Shown piece by piece: positions 10,381 through 23,759 of a stretch of 64,000 nt of DNA. The translations under genes were made by a program, and so were the position numbers. The stretch is from Hemibagrus wyckioides. Its lineage: Eukaryota; Chordata; Actinopteri; Siluriformes; Bagridae. Position 1 is the first letter of the stretch; every line of letters starts with the position of its first letter. Location of the stretch: assembly GCF_019097595.1 (NCBI RefSeq), contig NC_080723.1, positions 15,320,511 to 15,384,510 of the forward strand, in the 5' to 3' direction. The notes below the pieces were generated by a model, which worked only from the letters and a program-made list of their open reading frames with translations, was not told the DNA's origin and did not search any database.

Positions 10381-12954
10381 TTTTCTAATAACAGTACCTC
10401 CTAAACTGTTTACCTTCTATTACACAGTTTTTGTACTCCTTAATGACCTACTTTTTTCAGTTTATAGTTACACTATAATGCTGTCAGATGCTTCGATTTC
10501 CGATGCTCTATAATACTCCCTCACCAGCCTCTCTTTTGTTTCTCTCTCTCAAGACAAGAAAAATGATATTAATTAAGATTGAAGACTTCCACATAAAATG
10601 TAAAGATAAGGATGTTTTTATGTAACATATATTTACCATACACTTCTTTAAGGACACCGGTGGACCGGTTGAATCATTGAATCATATAATCTTTGCTGTG
10701 CATACAATCAAACATCAGAATAGGGGGAAAATGTGATCTCGCTGACTCTCCAGACAAGCTTGTTTTAGCACTTCTACTGCTAATGTACAGGGATTTTCAT
10801 ACATAACAGTCTCTGAAGGTCAGATGAGAATAGTCAGGCTGTTTTGAGCTGACAGGAAGTTTACAGTAACTCACATTTAACCACTTTAACCAAGTGTAAC
10901 AAACAGAAACGGATCTCAGCAAGCACATGTTGAATCTTAAGGCAAAATGCGCTATAACAGCTGATGACCACGTCAGTTTCAGCCAAGAACAGGAATCTCA
11001 CAGAGAATAGGATCGCTGAAACTGCGATAAACACCAGGTTCTTGTTTTTATAACTGCATGAATGTGTGTTTCTTCTGAAGTAGCCAGCAACATTTAAGAT
11101 AAAAGAAATGTTAATGCAAACCTATCTGTTAAGTATTTTTTAAGTAAGTAAGTTTTGACTGTGACTGAAATGAAGAATAGAGACGTATCAGGTTTTACAC
11201 AACATTATACATTATGTAATATTACAAAAGGAATTTCATGTTACTTAAAAAAAAATCCTTCTCTCAGACTGTTTTCTGATATTTCTTATTCTAGGGAACA
11301 TTTATTTCATTTTTTTTTATTGTTACCTCAAAAAGAGGTCGGATCTTATTTTTTTCTCATTACTTTGACTTTCTCTCTCTTTTCCTTAATGTCTAAACAC
11401 GCTGAATGTGATTCGGAGCACATTCACCAAGCGGCAACACGGCGGTAGTCTCTCCAAACAGTCTGTTATGATCCGGTAGCTAAATGACTTAGATAGACAG
11501 CTTAATATGAACTGAGTGTTCAGTGAATGACTCATCTGAGAGCTCTAGCTAAAAATAAACCTAACAGCTTTATGTGGGGAAAAAAAAGAAGAAAAGCTTT
11601 TACACTGTGTATAGAGGTATAGAAGCAGATGCAATCAAAAATCTGGCTCTTTAGCTCTTTTAATGATAGCATTTAAGCGAGTGAAAGTCCACTGATTGAG
11701 AAAAATAGCATAAATGTCGGGACCAGTAACTTTTTTCTTTTTAACTCCGTTACAGATAAATCATGATACATCTTTTAAATTATTTACTACCGTTCATATA
11801 TATCATCCAATCTTGAACAACAAAATAGATTAATGCACCTGGAAGGAAGAGGAATTAAATCTGTTAAAAGACAAAATCACAGAGGACCTCATAGACAATT
11901 AACAGAACCATCAGCTAAACCTCCAGCTAAACCACGCTTCCTGGCCTTAAATGGGAACATACAGATAAAACTATGAGAAAAAAAACTGTGACAGCCTTTT
12001 GTCTCATCTCTCTTTTGTTCCTGCTGAGGTTGAAAGCTGAGGTTGTCAGATGTACAAGGGGAGAGATGGAGTTTCAGACCCACAGCTTGAGTGTCAGTTT
12101 GATGCGCACTTCCTACCAAAACTGACTATTCAGTTGAAATGCGGCTTTTCGTACTGCAGACGTGAGGTTTGCTGCTTGCGCTTGTTTGTTGCAAAGGCTT
12201 GAATGCGTCAAATCTGACCTAGTTATTCTGGAAACACCAGTAATTTTAACCCAGATTCCAGATATTCTGTACGTCCATGTGGTCAAACTCTCCTGTTAGA
12301 GTAAAGCGGTGTTATGCTGGTAGAGAAATACGTCAACATGCAAATTAATATTCATATAGAGTATTGTGTCTTAAGTGCCCTATTATTTATGCTAATATAG
12401 TCGAAGAAAATTGTCACTGTCAAAGACGAAAGCAGAAAATTGCATAAAGGGCATTTCTCAAACACCAGACAGATTTTCTTAGAAAACCACATAACAGTAA
12501 AACAACGCACATGATATATGATTGTGTATATTCTGTATAAATTCCTAATTCATACTGAATTAGTCACAAGCTTTTCTCAAAAAAAGGTGAAATTATTAAA
12601 TTATATGGTTTATTATAATGCATACACCTTGTCAATCTAGCACCTTATAGGGTTATTTGGTTCATCTCACCATGAAAGCCTCTATGCAGAATCCTACAAG
12701 AATGACTCCAAATAGATTCCCTTTTCAGCAAGCTACAAATGTTAACACTGACCCTTAACTCTTTTCCCTAAGAGTGTATAAACTAGCCGTTGCATGTTTA
12801 GCTTCACGGTGCATTTCATTGTAAAAATCCCATCTGAGAATAAAAAAAAAACATTTTACACTAGTTAAGCTCTCTATTGTTATTATTTGTCAATGTTATG
12901 CATAACTGAAGCTGAGCTGTAATTCCTGTCAGTGTGCTTAAAAATGCACTCACA

Positions 12955-13130
12955 TTTATTAACTACTTCATCCTGATCAGAGTCAAGGTGGATCCGGAGC
13001 TATTTCTGGGAACACTGGGATCGAGGCTATGACGCCAGTACATGGCAAGACACCATGCGCACACACACACACACACACACACTCATTCACACCTAGGGGT
13101 AATTTAGCATAACCAATTGGATTCGTTTTT
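12955..13130 (+). repeat. Interspersed repeat fragment ('CTTCATCCTGATCAG' family)
   Basis: The order of words is CTTCATCCTGATCAGAGTC, GGTGGATCCGGAGC, GGGAACACTGGG, ACACCATGCGCACACACAC and ACTCATTCACACCTA, the arrangement of a very common teleost repeat. Related pieces lie at 22,965-23,225, 43,870-44,060 and 54,925-55,145. Confidence 0.6.
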
Positions 13131-13684
13131 ATATCCTCAATTCATTTAGCATTTCTCCATCACTGACTTTCCAGCTTCTCTTTTCTCTCTACATTTCCTC
13201 TTTGTCCGTTTCTATTCATGGTCATGGTCTTGTCATGCTAATGTCCCTTCATTTGACAAAAAGAATAAATCCTTTATGATCTGATTGTATAGAATTTGTT
13301 CAGAATCTAGGGTAGAGGAGTACTGTTTCAAGGATCATCGTTACAGGAAAATAATCTTGTTATTCAATTTTTCCACACACCAGTTTAAATTATTTTTTAC
13401 ACACTAGAAGTTTGTCATTTTATGATAATAATCGGTTTAATAGTAATTGAATTATAATCAATGCATCAATCCAAATTGTGTGATCAGGGCACTTTTTGTT
13501 TGCTATTCATCCATTTGAATGTACAGATTTTACAACATATTCTTTCTTTTCTTTTCTCTCTTCAGTGTTTTCTCACACACACTCTTAATCATGCTTAGGT
13601 GGACATTGTACACACCCTGTCCTTAAATACATTAACCTACTGCATTTTACAAAGCTGCTTGCTGAAGCGTATAGTTCTGCACTT

Positions 13685-13744
<60 letters not shown>
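13685..13744. repeat. Compound (CT)n(CA)n microsatellite
   Basis: About 40 bp of CT units pass directly into about 19 bp of CA units. Confidence 0.95.
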
Positions 13745-13745
<1 letters not shown>

Positions 13746-14279
13746 AACACACCTGAAAAAGCTTTGTATAATTAAGACAGATCTCTATCATCTACTTTCC
13801 AAGCTTGAATGTACACATATGCACTTGAACATCAATGCACACACACACACACACATGCTGCTAACACTAAAGCATTTCAGCTGACTAAAAGAGGAAGGTG
13901 AATGAGAGTGTCATCAACCTAACACACTTTCCTTCTGGTTTCACACATCTGCCTAATTTCACAACCTATCATTTCTCCAGGTTTTGATCATTAATCCCTG
14001 AACTTTTGCTCCTGTTTAGAAGTCCAGCTTTTTGCAATGTCTTCTTTAATCCATTTTAATCAATAAAGCATAAATTCAAAAGTAGCATACACTTACTTTA
14101 AGTGACCTCCAATTCTGTGATGTCCTCTCTCCCCTTCTCATACACACTCACACACACACTCTCTCTCTCTCTTTACTCTCCTCTCTCTCGCTCTCCCACA
14201 CACTCAGCGCACGTCTTCTCTTAGCCAATCACATGCCTAAATGGGTTCTTTTCAAGTAGGCGTTCTTGTCTCTTAATGC

Positions 14280-14280
<1 letters not shown>

Positions 14281-14307
<27 letters not shown>
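14281..14307. repeat. (TG)n microsatellite
   Basis: About 13 uninterrupted TG units. Confidence 0.95.
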
Positions 14308-14310
<3 letters not shown>

Positions 14311-15290
14311 CAAACTATGTCTATGTGTGTCACTATGGCTGCCTAGTCTCGACTCCCTGTCTGTAATCGTGTATGAGTAAGTCATCATGGGTCCCTTTTT
14401 CCAAGTTATGACCCATCATTTTTCTTCTTTTGTTTTTTTTTTTCTAAATTTCTTGTGTGCTTTGTTCAGCAGATAAAAGTACTCTAATAGGGCATGGCCC
14501 ATCTGGAACAACAACAACAAAATTCTCTGTCTTATTTTCCTCCCTAGTCTCTCAGTGTGTTTTAACTCATGGGATTTTGTGTGTGTTGGACCCATAAAAG
14601 AATATAATTGATGTTGATGTTTAGACTAACCACAGTGTTGAGACAGCTGATAATCATTCTGCCAGCTGTGACATTGATGCTGCTAATATATTCTTATTAT
14701 TAGATGCTGTACGGCCCCACATAGACAAGCACATCTCTCACTGACCTCCTCTTTATTTGACTTTTACCAGCGACAGAGAGGTTTTTTTTTTATTTTATTT
14801 TATTTCTGTGAATACAGACTAAAGCTGCTTGTTTTGCAAAATGAAACAGAGGTGCATTCATATCTTTACCTATCTTTATCTATAAATAATCTTATTTATT
14901 CCTCTCTTTTTCTCTGTAAAGTTTACTTGATCCCTACGTCTTAAGCTTGACCCTTCCACATCATTAACATGTCATGGCAGAGATGCTATGTTGTCACAAG
15001 TTGTCAGTTTATGTCCAATCGTGCAGCGAGTGTCATGTTACTGGTAACTGTCACAATACGATTCGATGGTAGATGTCGCGACAGCTGTTTTGACAGCCAT
15101 CATAATGCTGTACAAAATACTGTAAAGTTTAATAAATGCCCAATTTCTCCTGATGGTGTAAGTTCAATAATCTTGCTTGTTGTGTGTTCATGTTTATCTC
15201 TCTGGTGTCTTGCTTTGTTTTTGTAGTATTTGAATTTTTTCCCCCAATGCACTGTAGCTAAATTTCATTTCTGCTTTAATCCACTCCAAT

Positions 15291-15535
15291 TGGGGGTGGT
15301 GGTAGCTCAAGTGGTAAAGGCTCTGGGTTGTTGACTGGAAGATCAGAGTTCAAGCCCCAACACTGCCAAGCTGCCATCTTTGGGTCCTTGACCAAGGCCC
15401 TTAACCCCACCTGCTCCAGGGGCACTGCATCATGGCTGACCCTGCTCTCTGACCCCAACCCCCAAGGTTGGATATGCGGAGAAAGAATTTCACTTTGCAG
15501 GAATGTATATCTGACAAGTAAAGACAACAACTTAA
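15291..15535 (+). repeat. tRNA-derived SINE with L2-like tail
   Basis: The head carries a Pol III A box (TAGCTCAAGTGG at about 15,303) and a B box (GTTCAAGCCCC at about 15,348), as in tRNA-derived SINEs. The body reads through CTCCAGGGGCACTGCATCAT and GGCTGACCCTG. The 3' end has GAAAGAATTTCACTTTGCAG and ACAAGTAAAGAC, resembling L2-type LINE ends, which would explain mobilisation in trans. Open frames crossing it on both strands are repeat-derived, not genes. Confidence 0.8.
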
Positions 15536-17274
15536 CACTCTCTTTATTATTAGTTTCCATTTTAGGGAGTGAATAAAGCATTACTTATGCCTATTATCAT
15601 AGTTTCATCATGATCTGATTATCTTCTTGTTTTTAATTTCAGTGCTCTGTGCATTATGAAGAAATCCTTTGTGCTTAAATCCATGCTATTGTTTTTCATT
15701 TCCATTATGGAAATACAGTATATAAAGTAGTATTCACACAGATTTCCTCTTTTATTAAAAATTAATGAACAATGAATGTACATTGTTGTGGAATATCCAC
15801 AAAACAAGTTACTTCCGGTTATCACTTATAACAGCTGTAAATAGTTCTTCACTCACCGGCGTTTCTCGTTTCTTTCTCTCATATGAAATTAATCATACAA
15901 AGAAATGAACGTTTAATGCTAGCATTAAGGTGGAAAAACTGAAAGGAACAGCTTTACTTCTAACTGTAACAAAGTGCTGATACTGGAGACTCCTTCCATA
16001 CAACAACGTATTAATCATGCAGTATTTCTGATTTATCGAATCAGTTTGGAGAAATGACCTGTGTTGTTGTATAACATCTTTTAAGCACATAATCATAATT
16101 TATATCCCAAAGCATATAGTAACTATAGGATGCTTTGCCAAATGTGTCATATCAGCTGCAGTGACATCCAACAGCATGTCATCACTATCATGACTCAGGG
16201 CTCAAGTACAGTGGCAATTACACTGCACAAGAAACTGGCAGGTTGGGAGATCACACTTATTCATCTCTACCCTACACACCAAAGTAAGTGTTATAGAGGA
16301 GAAAACCACATAAAAGAAAATGGAAAAAGAAAATGTGTGTGTGTGTGGGGGGGGGGGGTGATAAGTAGAAAGCCAATTGTTCCAAATGGCTTTGATCAAA
16401 AATCAGTCATCTTAATGTTTTGAATTTAGTTATAGAAGGAGAAAGAGTTTAATAAGAGGACAACGTCCCCTTATTCAGTGTGACCATTGTAGTTTCTGTC
16501 TGTGAAACTGTCTGTTTGTTAAGGTGTAGTCTAAAAATGAATAGAGGAGACCACATCTCTTCAGCCTTTTAGAGCACTCACACCATTATCCTGCCCTCTT
16601 AGAAACTTCTGGTGAATGCGCACACACACACACACACACACACACACTAACCTGAAAGTAAGTGCCTCCCATTTTTCTCCTTGTGGCTTTTGCTGAATGT
16701 TCTGCAGATATAACTGATGTTTATCACCTCCAAACATCTTTTCTCACTGTAAGGTCACTTTGACTGTGAGAACGGAAACTTGCACGCAGAAATACGTAAA
16801 ACACACGTCAGTACTATATAATACAATCATTATTCAACAGGTCTTTGGATTTAGATTAAAATACCTTAGAACTTTAGTCGTTCAACGTTATTTCAGGTCA
16901 GGTTTGCAAAATATTGTTCTACATCTTTATGTGAGATTAACATGTTCTTGACCATGTGCTCGACCACACCAACAAGATGTTTTAGAATACGCTCTAGTTC
17001 TTTTTTTAGCAAAAAGTTAAATAATATATTCTTTCTTTTGCATTTTGTTCAGCCTCTGGTTGTGTTGCATACACGTTACTGACAGTCTAAATTAGTTTTA
17101 TATTGTTATTATTATAAATGAGGAATAAAGCGTGCTGTTAGAGAAAAATAATCGATAAGTTGATTAGTTTTATATAAATGCATATTACCAAATTCTTTAT
17201 ACCTCTTTCACTGAAGCAATTTACCAAAGATTTATTTTCATTTCATTTATTACTGAATGAGATGTACAACCCGA
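15536..17274. other. Intergenic DNA, no gene seen
   Basis: Unique AT-rich DNA with a (GT)n-G run near 16,335-16,360 and a (CA)n tract at 16,621-16,649. No coding sequence or regulatory element could be supported. Confidence 0.5.
16621..16649. repeat. (CA)n microsatellite
   Basis: About 14 uninterrupted CA units. Confidence 0.95.
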
Positions 17275-17276
17275 AT

Positions 17277-18695
17277 TCCGGAAATGTTGGGACATTGAAT
17301 AAAATGAAAACTAAAAGAATTTCAAATCACATGAGCCAATATTTTATTCACAATAGAACGTAGAGAAGATAACAAATGTTTAAAAGGAGAAATTTTACAC
17401 TTTTTATCCACCAAATGAGCTCATTTTAAATTTGATGCCGACTACAGGTCTCAAAAAAGTTGGCACAGGGGCAACAAAAGGCAGAAAAAGCAAGAAATTT
17501 TGAAAAGATTCAGCTGGGAGAACTAATGAAGTTAGTTGACATCAGGTCTATAAAAGGGATGTCTTAGAGAGGCAGAATCCCTCAGAAGTAAAGATGGGCA
17601 GAGGCTCTCCAATCTGTGAAAGAGTGCATGAAAAGATTGTGGAATACTTTAAAAACAAGGTTCCTCGACATCAAATTGCAAAGGCTTTGAAAAATCTCAT
17701 CATCTACAGTGCATAACACAATCAAAAGATTCAGAGAAACGGGAGAAAGGCACAAGTGCGTAAGGGACCTTTGTTGGATGCCCGTGGTCTTCAGGCCCTC
17801 AGGCGACACTGCGTCACTCATCTGCATGATTCTAAATGGGCCCAGGAATACTTCCAGAAACCACTATCGGTAAACACAATCCATCGTGCCATCTGCAGAT
17901 GCCAACTAAAGCTCCATCATGCAAGAAGGAAGCCATATGTGAAAGTGGTCCAAAAGCACCAGTGTGTCTTGTTGGCCAAGGCTCATTTAAAATGGACTAT
18001 TTCAAAGTGGAAAAGTGTTCTATGGTCAGACGAGTCCAAATTTGACATTCTTGTTGGAAATCACGGATGCCGTGTCCTCCGGGTTATAGAGGAGAGAGAT
18101 CTTCCAGCGTGTTATTGGCATTCAGTTCAAAAGCCAGAATCTCTGATGTATATAAAGGTTTTAGAGCAACATCCAGACGACGTCTATTTCGGGGAAGGCC
18201 TTGTGTATTTCAGCAGGACAATGCAAAACCACATCCTGCAGCTATTACAACAGCATGGCTTTGTAGTAGAAGGGTCCGGGTGCTGAATTGGCCTGCCTGC
18301 AGTCCAGATCACCTATAGAGAATATTTGGTGCATCATTAAGCAAAGAATTACGTCAAAGATGACCACAAACTCTTCAGCAGCTGGAAACCTATATCAGGC
18401 AAGAATGGGACCAAATTCCAACACCAAAACTTCAGGAACTCATAACCTCGATGCCCAGACGTCTTTAAACTGTTTTGAAAAGAAGAGGAGATGCTACACC
18501 ATGGTAAAAATGCTCCTGTCCCAACTATTTTGCGACCTGTAGCGGGCATCAAATTTGAAAATAGCTCATTTTGTGCATAAAATTATAAAAATTTCTTTTT
18601 GCAAATAAAATATTGGCCCATGTGATTTGAAATTCTTTTAGTTTTTATTTTATTCAAACTTAAAAAACGTCCCAACATTTCCGGAATTCTGGTTG
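17277..18695 (+). mobile_element. Decayed Tc1/mariner transposon with both ends
   Basis: The element is bounded by TA (17,275-17,276 and 18,696-18,697). Both ends start CAACC, followed after one base by GAATTCCGGAAATGTTGGGA. The inverted repeat extends about 90 bp inward (AATAAAAT, AACTAAAAGAATTTCAAATC, ACATG, GCCAATATTTTATT) with one gap of several bases near the right end. Inside is a broken transposase gene on the same strand. Length is about 1.4 kb, close to full size for the group. Confidence 0.9.
17594..18560 (+). pseudogene. Tc1-type transposase pseudogene
   Basis: The reading starts MGRGSPICERVHEKIVEYFK, the N-terminal helix-turn-helix region. It shifts frame after about 39 codons, continues as SSSTVHNTIKRFRETGE in another frame, then as the 17.76-18.29 kb frame with the first catalytic aspartate in VLWSDESKFDI. 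The second catalytic region (FQQDNAKPH) and the third (SPDHLPIENIW) appear only in further shifted frames, with a TAG after the SPDHL reading. At least three frame breaks and a stop make it non-functional. Confidence 0.88.
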
Positions 18696-18799
18696 TAAAT
18701 ATTTACATTTAATGCTGTAGAACATTGGTGAAACAAATCATTTACATTGTCGCAGTTATAGACAGTCTTTCCTGCAACAGTCTCTCTCTTTTTGCCAAA

Positions 18800-19345
18800 A
18801 AAAAATGCCTACAGCACTATTTTTAGGAGGTGCAGAATTCCTAGCTGTGGCCTTGAATGAATGCTTGGTGAAATCATCAAGCTTTGTAGGATCTCTCTCC
18901 ACAGTGGCCTCTCAGCATGTTCAGTCCTTTGTCATCTTAAGATTGGATTACTGTAAGTTCCTGGCAGGTCTTTTCCTGTGTATCATACAACCTCTCCAAC
19001 TGATCCTTGTTAAAGCTGCAGCTTGTTTTCAGTCTCTGTTTGTTCTCCTGCATCACACCTTTGTTGCCATTCTTCTACCATCTTTCTGTCTACAGTATTG
19101 GCTACAGATTTAAAACACTGATGCCTGCCTACAGAGGCAATAAAAAATCAGCCTTCACTTATCGGAGAGGATTTACCACACCCCAGTTTGCACTATACAG
19201 CCTTCCCCTATCTAACACCGCTTGACTGGACCCACCATCCCTCAAGATACAAGAAAGACACGCATCATGGATCTTCCCTGTCCTTAACTTCCCCTGTCTG
19301 GACAAACAACTGACTCACTGGCTGTCTTCAGATGATGAATGAAAA
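18800..19345 (+). pseudogene. LINE (L2/CR1-like) reverse transcriptase remnant
   Basis: Several adjacent frames carry the C-terminal end of a LINE ORF2: the reading VILRLDYCKFLAGL, then IQPLQLILVKAAACF, then (shifted) RFKTLMPAYRGNKKSAFTY and SLPLSNTA. These match in order the end of L2-type reverse transcriptases (R-x-DYCN-x-LLAGL, PLQLIQNAAARL, RFKTLxLAYKA). It has frame shifts and no 5' part, so it is a dead 5'-truncated copy. Confidence 0.7.
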
Positions 19346-21000
19346 CCGCCATCTTCATTAAACAGTAAATACTGAGCACTAACAGAACACACAGACAAAA
19401 ACAGGGGTTAGTTTGAAAGAATTCTTGGACCCTGACTTTTTTGTACTAGCTAGAGAATATTTTAATGGAGACTGAAATACATTTTAAGAGTCAAAATCCA
19501 CAAGAGCCTGGTTAAAGCCTGGAAATCTGGTTAAAACGGGTCTTTACAGTTAAATCAGTTAAGTCATTGTGTGACAGTATTGTTATGTGGCAAGCCATGT
19601 GACAAAAATGTCAGTCATTGCAGAAACATAATTTCCCTCAAGTATCAAAAGTCTGAAAAGTCTTACTCAGCAGAGCACATGCCTGACTCTTAAATATAAA
19701 TGTACCAATCAGTGTCTGCTAAGAATAGAACCAAACCTGTAACTGCTGCTATTGCCACTTAAAATGTCTGCTTGTACAGTGATGGCTGATTATGACAATC
19801 ACACAGCACACAGTCTCTAATGCATCATAACAGTGGCATAGAATTTATTTTGAGAAGGATCCGGAAATTCACTAAAAAGCTGTACAATTCTGTGCTCTGG
19901 AAATTTGGGTGGATGCCAAACAGCAGTAGTAGCACAGCTTACCAAGTCTTTACATATAAATGATATTTAATAATGTAGAAAACGAAACGCGTTTATGAGA
20001 ATGCCACTGATAAGTATTATAATAACATGCTAGTAATATAAAGAAATAACGATGATGTAGTGCAAATTCTGTACATTGTGATTGGAAACATACTGTAAAT
20101 AACCAGTATGTATATTCAACCCAGCTAGGGTTAGAAATGAAGTTGTATTTGATTGTACCTGGTTATGGATACTAATAAAGCTCATTTGAATATGTTCTAG
20201 AAGAATCTGTTCAAGTTTGTCAGTTGCGTACTTGGGAAACATGTAACCAACAAACTTTCAACAAACAAGTTTGTTCTGTAAATTGCAATAGGTTCAATTA
20301 GCGTATGTTTCCGCCCTTACGGATGAAAGCGTCATTGCTAATTAGTTAGAGACAGAATGGGAGGAGTTTTCTTCCAGTGAGTAGTGATCCAGAGCATTGA
20401 GGGAAAAGTTTAGAGTTTGCTTCATTTGTTGTTTTGCTGTGTGAGAAAGGAGGTGCTCAGTTTGAGACAGATGGGAGAAATTTTTTTTAATTGCTAACCC
20501 AGCAATTTGAGTATTTTTTATTTTCTTGCAAGTGTTTGCTTTTGTTTTTTTCTGTAATTTACTTTGGATAAGAGTTTGATTGAGTTTAATTGTTTCCGCT
20601 GAAGTTGTGTAGCTCAAAGGAGGAGACATTTTGTTAGTTTGTTTATTTTGTTATTAGATGAAAGAGTGTTTGAACAAATGGAGCATTCATAATCTCTCAT
20701 GCTCTGAAATATCTACGGAATGTAGGAGAAAACGTTGTAGCAGTGCTGAGAAGCATTGCATTTTACCCGGTCTGCAAGCAATTCGAGGACATTGTTTGCT
20801 TCAACCTTGTTTTGTTTTAATTGCTCTTTTAGTGTGAAAAGACCATTTGTGTTTTCTTAGGCCACAGCACACCCGAGCTAGGTCTCAGGCCTACAACAGG
20901 TTGGAGTTGTGTGTCTGGTGTGTGTGTGAGTGGCCAGTTTAGTTTAATGGCTATGACAAAGTTTGTTTAAATGTACAGTATTTGAGTTTTTGCATATAAA
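19346..21000. other. Intergenic DNA, no gene seen
   Basis: No gene was supported. A 95-codon minus-strand frame at 20,342-20,629 has no recognisable domain and a composition biased by T-rich DNA; I do not regard it as a gene. Confidence 0.45.
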
Positions 21001-21004
21001 GTAT

Positions 21005-21673
21005 ATAGAGCTGGTAAGCGATGCACACGCACCCGGCCATCCATGTGATGTAAAAGAAAACTTGATTCATCAGACCAGGCTACTTTCTTCCATTGCGCTG
21101 TGGTCCAGTTTTGATGCTCATGTGTCCATTGTTGGCGGTGTACAGGGGTCAGCATGGGCACCCTGACTGGTCTGCGGCTATGCAGCCCCATACGCAACAA
21201 ACTGTCATGCACTGTGTATTCTGACACATTTCTGTCAGAACCAGCATTAACTTCTTCAGCAATTTAAGCAACAGTAGTTCGTCTGTTGGATCAGATCACA
21301 CGGGCCAGCCTTCGCTCCTCACGTGCATCAATGAGCCCTGGCCGCCCATAACCCTGTTGCTGGTTCACCACTGTTCCTTCCTTGGACCACTTTTGAAAGA
21401 TACTGACCACTGCAGACCGGGAACACCCCACAAGAGCTGCAGTTTTGGAGATGCTCCGAACCAGTCGTCTAACCCTCATAATTTGGTCCTTGTGAATCTC
21501 GCTAAAAATCCTTACGCCTACCTATTTTTCCTGCTTTTAACACATCAACTTTGAGGACAAAATGTTCGCTTGCTGCTTAATATATCCCACCCACTAACAG
21601 GTACCATGATGAGGAGATAATCAGTGTTATTGATGTCACCTCTCAGTGGTCATAATGTTATGCCTGATCGGTG
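21005..21673 (-). mobile_element. Truncated Tc1-like transposon with dead transposase
   Basis: On the minus strand the element begins at a TA (21,674-21,675) with the end CACCGATCAGGCATAACATT. It encodes RLVRSISKTAALVGCSRSAV, a stop, then SEYTVHDSLLRMGLHSRRPV and VAWSDESSFLLHHMDGRVRV, which includes the first catalytic aspartate. The copy is cut off just after RVRVHRLPA, so the rest of the catalytic domain and the other terminal repeat are missing. At least one in-frame stop near 21,291 also disrupts it. Confidence 0.85.
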
Positions 21674-22049
21674 TATAGTGAGTATAGAGTCGGAGGCGTT
21701 ATATATATATATACATCTATGTTTGTTCTGTCAGTGTGTGTGTAAAAAGACTTTGGTGTTTTTTAAGTTTTTATGGTAGACTATCACCCAGATGAAAGGA
21801 TTTGAACGTAAATGCATTTGATTTGAAGGCATGATGTATTAGTGTTGACCTTTCTGTAGTATAGCCAGTGCTGTCATGCAGTTGTCTAACCAGCTACCTT
21901 TTTCTTAAGTGGTTGGTTTCTTAATGTTAGTTTTCTCATTTGTAGTAGAATTTATTCTCCCATTTTATGGGAACTTACTTAGTGAACTATCTAATAACAA
22001 AGTGTAAAACAACAATTAGCAGTTGGCTCAACAGAAAAGCTTTGAGATT

Positions 22050-22190
22050 GATTCTTGAATCCAAAGATCATGAGTTGGAATCCTGATGATGCCGCAGCTG
22101 TGAGCTCATGCATGCGAATGGATAGCTCTTTCCTCTGAGTGTGTTAAGTAATACCTTGAATGAGCAGCAGTTAGAAAACAAGAGTTCGTC
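22050..22190 (+). repeat. Possible SINE head, diverged
   Basis: A stretch with CCAAAGATCATGAGTTGGAA, TCCTGATGATG and a CAGCTGTGAGCTC word resembles the middle of the 9.5-kb SINE type. It is heavily diverged and could be chance similarity. Confidence 0.25.
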
Positions 22191-22223
22191 TGGGTTCATG
22201 TGCCTTACAGGGAGCCTGTGATA

Positions 22224-22475
22224 GCCTGGGGGTGGTGGTAGCTCAAGTGGTTAAGTGGGTTTTTGATCAGAAGATCAGGGTTCAAGCCCCAGCACCACCA
22301 AGCTGCCACTGTTAGGCCCTTGAGTAATGCCTCCAACTCCCCCTGCTCCAGAGGCGCTGTATCATGGCTGACCCTGTGCTCTGACCCCAACCCTCCATGT
22401 ATGGGATATGCGAAGAAAGAATTTCACTGTGCAGTGTATAATGTATATGTGACAAATAAAGGCAACTTAATAACT
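22224..22475 (+). repeat. tRNA-derived SINE with L2-like tail
   Basis: Same family as 15,291-15,535: GGTGGTAGCTCAAGTGG (A box), GGTTCAAGCCCC (B box), GGCTGACCCTGTGCTCTGAC, then AGAATTTCACTGTGCAGTG and a GACAAATAAAGGCAACTT tail. It is nearly complete and less diverged than the minus-strand copies. Confidence 0.82.
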
Positions 22476-22964
22476 TAGCCTTCACCCTTCTGGTTAGTAG
22501 CTGTTGTGTAATAAGGGAGAAATCCAACAGTTGAAAGTGAACCTACTTTTAATATGGTAAAAATTCCCTCAGGCCCCCAATTCACACTGAAACTACTACT
22601 GGTTAATCACCTGAGAGAATAATTAGCATAATGCAAGAGTCACCTCCAGGCAACACAACAGTGGTATACAATTCAACACAATCAATCAAATAACCCAACT
22701 CTATCCAACTGAGTTAAACGGATATTATACAAAAGGCAGAATCCTACCATACACAAAGAAAATAAATGCAAATATAAAGAACTTAAAGTTCCTTAGTAAT
22801 AACTGCAGTTGTGGGAAAATCTGAGGTAGAAAGGTGCAGAGTGAGTTTGGAAAACCAGACAAACACGTTTTCATCTCTTAAGCAAAAGAAGTACACCATT
22901 ATGTGATGAGAAGAATTATAAGCTATGACAATTCAAACAACTCAGTTCATTCATTCATTTATCC

Positions 22965-23225
22965 ATCCATCCATCTTCAGTAACTGCTTCATCCTGGTCA
23001 GGGTTGTGCTGAATCCAGAGCTCAGGAATCTGTGACCAAGGCAATAATACTTACCAGTCTATCACGGGGCACCATGCACACACATTCACCTTTTGTTTCA
23101 GACTTTAGGAGCAGTTTAACATAGTCAGTTCACCTAAAACATGGACCTGGAAGAAACCCACACAGACCCACAGAGAAGATGTGAAATTTTGCACGGACCT
23201 CAGTTCAGGATCAAAACCGAGTACC
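22965..23225 (+). repeat. Interspersed repeat fragment ('CATCCATCTTCAGTAACTGC' family)
   Basis: Words CATCCATCTTCAGTAACTGC, TTCATCCTGGTCAGGGTTGT, ACGGGGCACCATGCACACAC and CCTGGAAGAAACCCACACAG occur in the order typical of this abundant teleost repeat. Confidence 0.65.
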
Positions 23226-23718
23226 CTGTTTTGGATTTCTTTTCATTGTGCAAATAATAATAGGTGGCATTGAGTAAAAGCTCATTTGTGTGTTATGATG
23301 AAGGCCTACTGTATTTGGGCCTACTTTTTATAATTAGTTGTACATGTGTGAAATTTCTTAAATTGCTGACGAAACAACTGTAAGGGGACAGCGCCATCTC
23401 CTGACAGCTTCTGCACCTCTGCTTACGCAGTGCAAAATTATTGGCACACTTCCAATCCATGCACTGAAAATGACAAGCAATGAATCAGTTTTTTGACGTA
23501 AACAATTGCATCAATCTATTTTGCTTTTACAACAAAATTTTATTTTAGTTGCTTTTGTATTTCTGGTATTTCCTCTCAAAAATGTATGAAGCAAAATTAA
23601 TTCCACATCTAGAGAATTTTAAAGACTTGGTCCTCCTTTGAAATATAAATTTTTTTAGACATATTTTTGTTTTGAAAAGTCTGAGACAGTTGAGAATTCA
23701 ATGTTAATTTGATTATAT

Positions 23719-23719
<1 letters not shown>

Positions 23720-23757
<38 letters not shown>
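23720..23757. repeat. (CA)n microsatellite
   Basis: About 19 uninterrupted CA units. Confidence 0.95.

Positions 23758-23759
<2 letters not shown>

Larger units (their letters stand above)
10381..15290. other. Intergenic DNA, no gene seen
   Basis: No coding sequence can be supported. It contains microsatellites (13,685-13,744; 14,281-14,307), a fragment of a common interspersed repeat at 12,955-13,130, and otherwise unique AT-rich DNA. Confidence 0.5.

Noticed and set aside
15276..15581. Overlapping open frames of 82-101 codons on both strands
   Set aside because: They are translations of a SINE.
20342..20629. 95-codon minus-strand frame rich in Lys/Thr/Ser
   Set aside because: It reflects T-rich plus-strand DNA, has no domain, and no splice or promoter context.
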